Of a stretch of DNA of 64,000 nucleotides, positions 57,903 through 64,000 are shown one piece after another. The stretch is from Amphibalanus amphitrite (Eukaryota > Arthropoda > Thecostraca > Balanomorpha > Balanidae): the NCBI RefSeq assembly GCF_019059575.1, contig NW_024881573.1:406501-470500 (forward strand). The letters are read 5' to 3'. The number at the start of each line of letters is the position of its first letter. Within the stretch, counting starts at the first letter, position 1. The notes below the pieces were generated by a model. That model was not told the DNA's origin and searched no databases. It saw only the letters and a list, made by a program, of their open reading frames with translations. Position numbers and translations under genes: made by a program.

Positions 57903-58440
57903 GAACATAATAGACCGTGCCAACCGCGCATCAATTTCGTGACACTCTGTATACATACGTCTTGCGTCAAGTCCGTCGAGATGGAGCCCACTGAATGGAC
58001 TTGAGCCACCGTCTCCGTACCTTTCGTATATATGGAGTTGTAGCCGTGTGTGTATAAAAGCTGCGATGTCTACATAGTATTCTGCCCTGGTCCCGGCAGA
58101 GACGATTGATAATGTAAACTTGCAACAATCAAATTTTCGCAAATTATAAGAGTATTCTTTTCTGATCAATATCCAGTATCCACCCATAGTATTTTCAAAA
58201 ACCCACCAAGGGCTTTTAGAAACAGTGCAAATCATTGTACCGAGCGCAAGTTTACCAACGAAACCACGCCCGGTGCTCGGCACCCGACGGCCGCTGAGGC
58301 TCCAGTGACCTGAACTCGGCGGCGCTACCCAGAGAACGCAGTGTCCTCTCACTTGGTGCGCATTGACAGCGATTAACTTTTGTAAGCGGCAGTTACTAAT
58401 GATGCTTACCTATACATCGTCGCTGGTGTTAGGTTGATGT

Positions 58441-58590
58441 CAGGCATTTTGCAAAATGCCTGGAAAAATAATTTCAGGCAGTTTGCAAAATGCCTGGTGG
58501 GTCAGGCAGTTCAAACTGCCTAGGCATTTTGCAAAATGCCTGGCCGGTCAGGCATTTTGCAAATTGCCTAGGCATTTTGCAAAATGCCCG
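58441..58590. repeat. Right array of perfect palindromes
   Basis: Same palindrome family as at 56944-57108, four to five units. The last carries the TGCCCGAG variant that joins the terminal TIR. Confidence 0.85.
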
Positions 58591-58667
58591 AGTTTTCACT
58601 TTGCCTGTAACATATGACATATTCAGTTTCACCAAACTCCGTACTGGGATACTTATTCAAGACAAAG

Positions 58668-59449
58668 TATGACTGCATAAGTCCGTCGTTTTTTGGCATA
58701 CGCGGCGGGCGGCCGTTTTTTGCGGCGTTTTGCGGTTGGCGGCGGGCGGGCGTGAGATGCGGGCGTTTTTGCGGCGGTATTTGCGTTTTTTCTTTGCGGT
58801 GTTTGTGTTTGGCGGCGGGCGGGCGGGCGATGCGGGTGTTTTTGCGGTGTTTGCGTTTGGCGGCGGGCGAACGTTTTTTTGCGGCGGTTTGCGGCGGGCG
58901 GCCGTTTATTGCGGCGTTTTGCGGTTGCCGGCCGTTATTTGCGGTGTTGCGGTGTTGCGGCGGGCGGCCGTTTTATGCGGCGGTTTGCGGTGGGCGGCCG
59001 TTTTTTGCGGCGGTTTGCGGTTTGCGGCGGGCGGCCGTTTATTGCGGCGTTTTGCGGTTGCCGGCGGCTGGCCGTTATTTGCGGTGTTGTGGTTTGCGGC
59101 GGGCGTCCGTTTTTTTGCGGCGTTTCGCGGTTGGCGGCGGGCGATGCGGGCGTTTTTTGCGGCGACGGTGTTTGTGTTTTTTTTTGCGGTGTTTGCGTTT
59201 TGCGTCGGACGCGCGTTTTTTGCGGCGTTTTTGCGTTTTTTTCTGCGGTTTTCGTCGGGCGGGCGATTGTTTTTTTGCGAAGTATGCGTTGGCGTTTTGG
59301 GCGTGCGTTTTGCGCGTTTTGCGGTTTTTGCGTTTGGCGGCGGGCGGGCGGTTTTTCACAATTAAAGTCCCAACCTTCGGATCCGCAGTGCTGTTCGACA
59401 AGCGCTGCCCGGGCCTATGACTGCATAAGTCCGTCGTTTTTTGGCATAC
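58668..59449 (+). repeat. G/T-skewed low-complexity block between 34-bp direct repeats
   Basis: A 34-bp sequence starting TATGACTGCATAAGTCCGTC occurs at 58668-58701 and 59416-59449. Between them, 58702-59356 consists almost wholly of G and T with some C on the plus strand, built from loose GCGGCGGGCGG and TTTTTTGCGG words. The long stop-free frames across it (up to 268 codons, Cys/Gly/Phe/Arg-rich) follow from having almost no A and are not taken as genes. Confidence 0.85.
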
Positions 59450-60542
59450 TATTGCATTACATTTGAGGTACCTCTGGGTACGCCGATCTGCTTTTTCAAC
59501 AGCTGTTTGCCGAGTTTGCTTGCATTGAAAGTATGCAGCTTTTTGTGGCATACTTTGAGAAGCAGCTTGGCATACATCAATTTTTTGCATGAAAATAATG
59601 GTTATTTTTTGCTGGATATATAGGGTATCGTGTGTCAGGGCTTATATTGAAATTAAACCCCAGAACAGCTATTTTTATAAGGCTTATCATCGTCGCGGCG
59701 ATTTAAATTCACCTACCATGCAGAAACACAACAGGGAATTCCTTTTTTCATTCGCATTCCCGATTACATCGAGTTCTCCACTTAAAAAAAAAACGACAGT
59801 TCACATTGTATTTTGATAACACAAAAGACCAATAGCGTTTCAAATCTTTTTCACCGTGATTATTAGTTATTACACCGTGCTCTTTATGTGTTTTACAGCG
59901 TTTTACCGAATAGGAAGTAAATAGCTGGCGAGGGCGAGAGGAAGAACTGAAGTCCAGTCCAGCAACGCCTTGATTGACATGCCCAGCATGTTGCATCACA
60001 AATCACAACGCTTCATTACATTCGTTTTAATCGCCCACTTTTACTATTTCTTTGCAGTACCCATATGCTGTCCAATGTCCATATTTCTCTTATGTTGTGG
60101 CCAAATGATTCAACTTATCACCGGCTTCCCGCTTCCGTTCAGGTACAGAGAATGATTCCGAAATATTCTCCAGATTTGAAGTCGTCGGAAGACCCTTCGA
60201 TTTTTCAAAAACTTGATTCAAGTAATATTTCAGATAACTTGTCGGCTAGCCGGCCGTGCTCCTCGCGATCATCTGTGATCGGTAGGTAGATAGGTGCCTC
60301 AAGTCCTAATGCAATTTCTTGTTCGGCTTTATTTATATTTGCTCTGAACTGCTTCAGAATTGCGTAGAAGATGTGAACAAATATTGGAGCAATATGTAAT
60401 GAGAAGTAACTTGGAAGGAAAAATTATTATCAATTAAAAATCCAATAAAACTCGCACACGCGAGTAACTTCAACTGTGCTGCGCGGCTACCTGCCGATTG
60501 TTTACATTTTTGGCTTTGGAATGTCCAGATTCTTACAGATTC
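59450..60542. other. Unassigned DNA
   Basis: No gene or element recognised. The GGCATAC word of the preceding direct repeat recurs at about 59550 and 59570. Confidence 0.5.
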
Positions 60543-60546
60543 TTAA

Positions 60547-61724
60547 CCCGCGCGGGGCTGGGGGGGGGGGTAAATTTTACCCCCCCTCGCGAATTTTTGC
60601 GATATCTCAAAAACGGCGGCGCGCAGCGCCGCCAAACTTTCAGTACCTTTTCTTACATCAATTTGACACGTTCCCTGAAAATTTGAGCGAAATCCGTCGG
60701 AAATTTTTTGAGAAATTGACGTTTTAGTGACGTCATGTTCGCCATTTTCGCCTCAAAAACGGCAAAAGTTCAAACGCCGCTAACATCTTCATTTTTAAAG
60801 GAATCAAGACGTAACAAAAAAGGTTATACGTAATTTTACTTTGTCTATCAAATGGCTATCTCGGTTTTTTGAAAATTTTGGATTTTGGCCTAAATTTTTT
60901 TCAAAAAACTGACTTTTTTGGGAAAATCATTATAAAATCCAAAATTTTGAGTCTATCGAAAAAAACAGAATATATGTCAGAGAAGTGGTCTATGTGCACC
61001 TACATACCAAATTTTAGAAGAATCGGTTCAAAAATGTGGGAGTTATTCAAAATTTTATGACGTCACGACACACAATTTTTTTGACAAATGACTTTTTTGG
61101 ACGTTCTAGACCTCGTACGGAAACAAAAATAGCACCATTCGATTCGCCGTGAAAAACTGCATCAGATAGACACCTTTTTAGGCCTTAACAACCAACTTCA
61201 AAATTTGACCTCACTTGACCTGACCTTGACCTGACCTCGACCTGAAATTCATCCAGAGGTGGTCCATATCACTTATTGAGTGTGCCTATTGAATTCTATG
61301 AGTAAAATGACCCATAAAACATGTGTCGCACATGCCCTTTTCTATATTTTGTTTTTTGGTGACCTGACCTGACCTGACCTGACCTTGACCTTGACCTCTA
61401 AATGATATTGTATGCAACGAATATTGTCTTGGTAGCCTAAGAACACGTTTTGGGCGATCAGTCTCAGTCCATGACTCCATTCTTCGGCAACTACGGTGCA
61501 AGGCCGATACTGTAGAAACTTGCAATTTGTACCCTTGACCTGACCTTGACCTTGACCTCAAACTTTAAAATAAGTACATGTTTTTAGTAGTTCGTGATGA
61601 GAGCTTTCGATTGGCGTTTGAATTTTCCAAATCGGACCATTAGTTCGGGAGATAACAGGGGGGGTAAAATTTACCCCCCCCCCCAGCCCCGCGCGTTCGG
61701 CTGGAGACCCCAGCCCCGCGCGGG
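60547..61724. mobile_element. TTAA-flanked element with G-run/C-run termini (1178 bp)
   Basis: The ends are CCCGCGCGGGGCTGGGG and its inverse, each flanked by TTAA (60543-60546 and 61725-61728), the target preference of piggyBac and Kolobok transposons; a CCC start fits piggyBac better. Inside each terminus is a run of G, then TAAATTTTA, then a run of C, which can fold on itself. At the right end the CAGCCCCGCGCG terminus is duplicated. There is no transposase, so it is non-autonomous. Confidence 0.8.
61199..61561. repeat. GACCTGACCTTGACC microsatellite clusters
   Basis: Three clusters of GACCT/TGACC words (61208-61245, 61360-61398, 61534-61560) inside the TTAA element. Confidence 0.8.
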
Positions 61725-61728
61725 TTAA

Positions 61729-61797
61729 GATTCAAGATTGAGTTCTTAAGATTCAAGATTGAGACTATCTGTAAGATTCAAGATTCTTACAGATAAG
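61729..61797. repeat. TTCAAGATT/TTCTTACAGAT short repeats
   Basis: Short direct repeats (AAGATTCAAGATTGAG, twice) and the TTACAGATTC word also present left of the TTAA element at 60530-60542. The element therefore inserted into this small repeat. Confidence 0.7.
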
Positions 61798-62638
61798 GTT
61801 GGGACGCGAGTCACGTGAGCCTTTTTCTGCTTTTCCCAACCTTACTCACGATTTTCATAAGCCTTGATTTATTCCTTGCACAGAGGCGTTTGTAGTTGTT
61901 TTATATACCAAAACTAATTCAATGATATTTGAAATTAACAAACATATTTTACTCGCAATCTAAAAAAAAATGAATTTATTCGCGTTTCATTAATTTAATC
62001 AGTTGGCAACCATCACCCATCGTCCTCGATGTAGTCGAACTTGGCGCACTCAGATAGTGTTCGAAATTTGTGACGCTTACTTGTTGCTATGGCGACCGAG
62101 CAGTACCTACGATTTTCATTTGTCAACAAGTGCTTGCGGAGCTGTCGCTCACACTTTTGAACACAGTCTTTATGCGTCAGTTTGTTTTACGCGTCATATC
62201 TGAAACATGTTTCGTGACTCGTGAGGCTCCAAAACCATTCAATTCATCTCCTTCAAAAGAAGTGTTTTGTAACATTTTCGATATGTTTTTTGGGCTTAAT
62301 TGCTAGCTCCATTCATCCTATCTTGCGTGAGGATAGTCATCACTCGGGGACCAGTCGTTGAAAGCAAGGAACAACGACGAGAAGAAGGTCCTGTAAAAAA
62401 TCGCAGCGATTGCATTGAGCATTAAATGACGAAAATATTTTTACCCCCACCGCCTCAGGCGATCACGTGCCGTCACCCACCTGGGAATGTCATGCTCCAA
62501 GCAAAAATCAAGAGCATTATTAGTAATATTTGTGTTAGGTACAGTCCACAGCACAAGTAATGTGGGGTTTCAATCATGGGTATGTTCTGCTTCTGAAGCT
62601 TAGGAAAGATTAGCCAGACTACAATGAAACTTTGAATG
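61798..62638. other. Unassigned DNA
   Basis: Ordinary AT-rich sequence with short open frames at 62003-62306 lacking motifs. Nothing recognised. Confidence 0.5.
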
Positions 62639-62640
62639 TA

Positions 62641-63432
62641 CAGGGTGTCCCAGAAGTCTTGAAGCTTTTTTATTTTTGTCGTGTGACCTTGCTATGCCAC
62701 TGATTAAGGCAAATGACGCCTCAAACGAAAGAGAATGAACTGAAGTTTTGTATTTTCATGCGTAGAGCACCACTTCAGTCAGGTGGCCCCCGTTGTGAGT
62801 CGCACAAGATTGAGCACGAGAGATCACGCGTTCTTCGCTGCCGCCAAGATCTCCCGGTTTGCGAAACACCGGTGTCGCCATGCCCGTTTCTGGTCAGCTT
62901 CAGAGCCCTATTTCATGAAGTGAGCCAGGAAACAGAGTATTGGATCTCGGAGAAAACATAAGCAACATAATGATTTACTGATCAGAAAGTCTCCTGACAT
63001 GTTTGCACGCATCCATTACAAAAATAAGGCTCAGCTGCTTGAGCGCGCTAAGCAACAGCCCGTTGTAATCCTTTGATTCGTCGAATTATTATGGGGCTAA
63101 AACAAATATCAACCCGTCGCAAATATAACTATGTCGCTAATATTATGTCGCTCGCTTCAGGGAATAAGACTCTGAAGCTGACAAGAAACGGGCATGGCGA
63201 CACCGGTGTTTCGCAAACCGGGGGATCTTGGCGGCAGCGAAGAACGTGATCTCTCGTGCTCAATCTTGTGCGACCCACAACGGGGGCCACCTGACCAAAG
63301 TGGTGCTCTACACATGAAAATACAAAATTTCAGTTCATTCTCTTTCGTTTGAGGCATGATTCACCTTAATCGGTGGCATAGCAAGGTCACACGACAAAAA
63401 TAAAAAAGCTTCAAGACTTCTGGGACACCCTG
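62641..63432. mobile_element. Mariner-type MITE/foldback with 272-bp arms
   Basis: Begins CAGGGTGTCCCAGAAGTCTT and ends with its inverse, flanked by TA at 62639-62640 and 63433-63434. The arms 62641-62912 and 63161-63432 are inverted copies with about one difference in ten bases. The 250-bp centre is not coding. The first 12 bases (CAGGGTGTCCCA) are shared with the mariner-like copies, so the same kind of transposase may have moved it. Confidence 0.9.
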
Positions 63433-63434
63433 TA

Positions 63435-63833
63435 GCTTATATGTATCGTCACCCTTGCAGCTGCAACTTTAGCTATTGACATCTTCTTTTCGATCACTCC
63501 GCGTTAAACAATCGCTAGTCAAAGCCAACCGTTGAGATTGGTAAAACCCTACATTACTTAAGCGGTGGGCTGTACCTCCTCTTGTATGATCAGCAAATTT
63601 AGTTCTTATCAGCGTAGCTAGAAATTTCCTTAAAATATTTTATATCGGAGCGTTTAAACTCGTTGACTTTAAATACGGAAAAATATAGTGACTGCATGTC
63701 CCTGATAAGATGTATGCATGCGCACCAGTGGCTCTCAAACTACGTAAAGTGGGCGTAGTGAATATATGCCTGTGATGAAACCGATAAGTATTATTATCGT
63801 ACTTTGTCGGAGTACTTTTCCAAAGTACGCCAG
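63435..63833. other. Unassigned DNA
   Basis: Nothing recognised. Confidence 0.5.
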
Positions 63834-63863
63834 GAATATATTCACCTGGTGAAATCGGGCCCT
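63834..63863. repeat. TIR-like motif (right member), inverse of 56857-56890
   Basis: AATATATTCACCTGGTGAAATCGGGCCC contains the same terminus in inverse orientation. The unit CACCTGGTG is also a small palindrome. Confidence 0.55.
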
Positions 63864-64000
63864 GGTGTGGTCTGTTTATAACGCAACCTGGTGGGGGGGG
63901 GGGCTATTCCCCCCATATCTCTGAAACTTCTGGACGGATCCGCAAAATTCAAACGGCGTTCGAAAGGCCTGTCAAATTTGTCAACGGAAACCAAATTTCA
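63864..64000. other. Possible start of another G-run/C-run terminated element (cut by window end)
   Basis: CCTGGT then a G12 run, CTATT, a C6 run and ATATCTCTGAAACTTC resembles the terminus style of the TTAA element at 60547, but the sequence differs and the other end is outside. Confidence 0.35.

Larger units (their letters stand above)
56921..58612. mobile_element. TIR element with palindrome-array arms (1.69 kb)
   Basis: The ends TGTTACAGGCAAAGTGGAAA and the inverse (...TTTTCACTTTGCCTGTAACA) are imperfect inverted copies, flanked by TAT on both sides. Each end runs into a cluster of 20-22-bp perfect palindromes built on GGCATTTTGCAAAATGCC. The centre (57120-58440) has short open stretches on the plus strand at 57254-57648 without recognisable motifs, and it hosts MITE C copy 3. 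It appears non-autonomous. Confidence 0.75.

Noticed and set aside
58614-59420. A 268-codon open frame in the G/T block
   Set aside because: Low-complexity Cys/Gly/Phe/Arg text caused by absence of A; parallel long frames exist in other phases.

Overview
The window is animal nuclear DNA, most likely from an invertebrate. It carries BEL/Pao, Gypsy, Tc1/mariner-like and TTAA-type transposons, GACCTGACCTTGACC microsatellite and many inverted-repeat elements. The species cannot be named from sequence. I see no cellular protein gene, rRNA or tRNA that I can defend: almost every recognisable base belongs to a mobile element or a tandem repeat, as in heterochromatin or a gene desert.

Left part (1-17.9 kb). 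At the left edge is the gag and first part of pol of a Gypsy-type element on the minus strand, running out of the window. A degenerate 23-bp minisatellite follows (1.4-2.7 kb). Next is a four-deep nest. A dead mariner-like transposon (2734-15827) was split by a BEL/Pao retrotransposon (3575-15304, 5-bp duplication ACCCC). That in turn was hit by a full-length Gypsy element on the minus strand (4173-9504, duplication GAAAT, apparently identical 190-bp LTRs, open gag and pol) and by a foldback element (11314-13212). The BEL copy has also lost its reverse transcriptase and RNase H. A second nest of inverted repeats within inverted repeats follows at 15.9-17.3 kb.

Centre (17,872-53,114). A 35.2-kb array of about 7.4-kb units fills more than half the window. 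The boundaries indicate it is not an ordinary satellite. It starts and ends exactly at TG...CA-type LTR termini, is flanked by a 4-bp direct repeat GATC, and alternates five LTRs of about 5.0 kb with four internal regions of about 2.38 kb. Read on the minus strand, each internal region has a tRNA-Lys-like primer-binding site after the upstream LTR and a purine tract before the downstream LTR. I read it as a concatemer, LTR-(internal-LTR)x4, of a giant-LTR, non-autonomous (LARD-like) retrotransposon without a recognisable pol. The two outer LTRs share alleles that the three inner LTRs lack, which bears on how the concatemer arose. Each LTR holds an 0.8-kb hairpin-forming minisatellite and two copies of an 87-nt element with a compensated stem.

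Right part (53.1-64 kb). This holds two blocks of a GATC-rich minisatellite, a second, uninterrupted copy of the mariner-like element, a TIR element whose arms are arrays of perfect palindromes, a strand-asymmetric G/T block between 34-bp direct repeats, a TTAA-flanked element with G-run/C-run termini, a mariner-type MITE, and several short MITEs. The only genes that look capable of function are the gag and pol of the Gypsy element at 4.2-9.5 kb, joined by a textbook -1 frameshift site; it is probably the youngest insertion.
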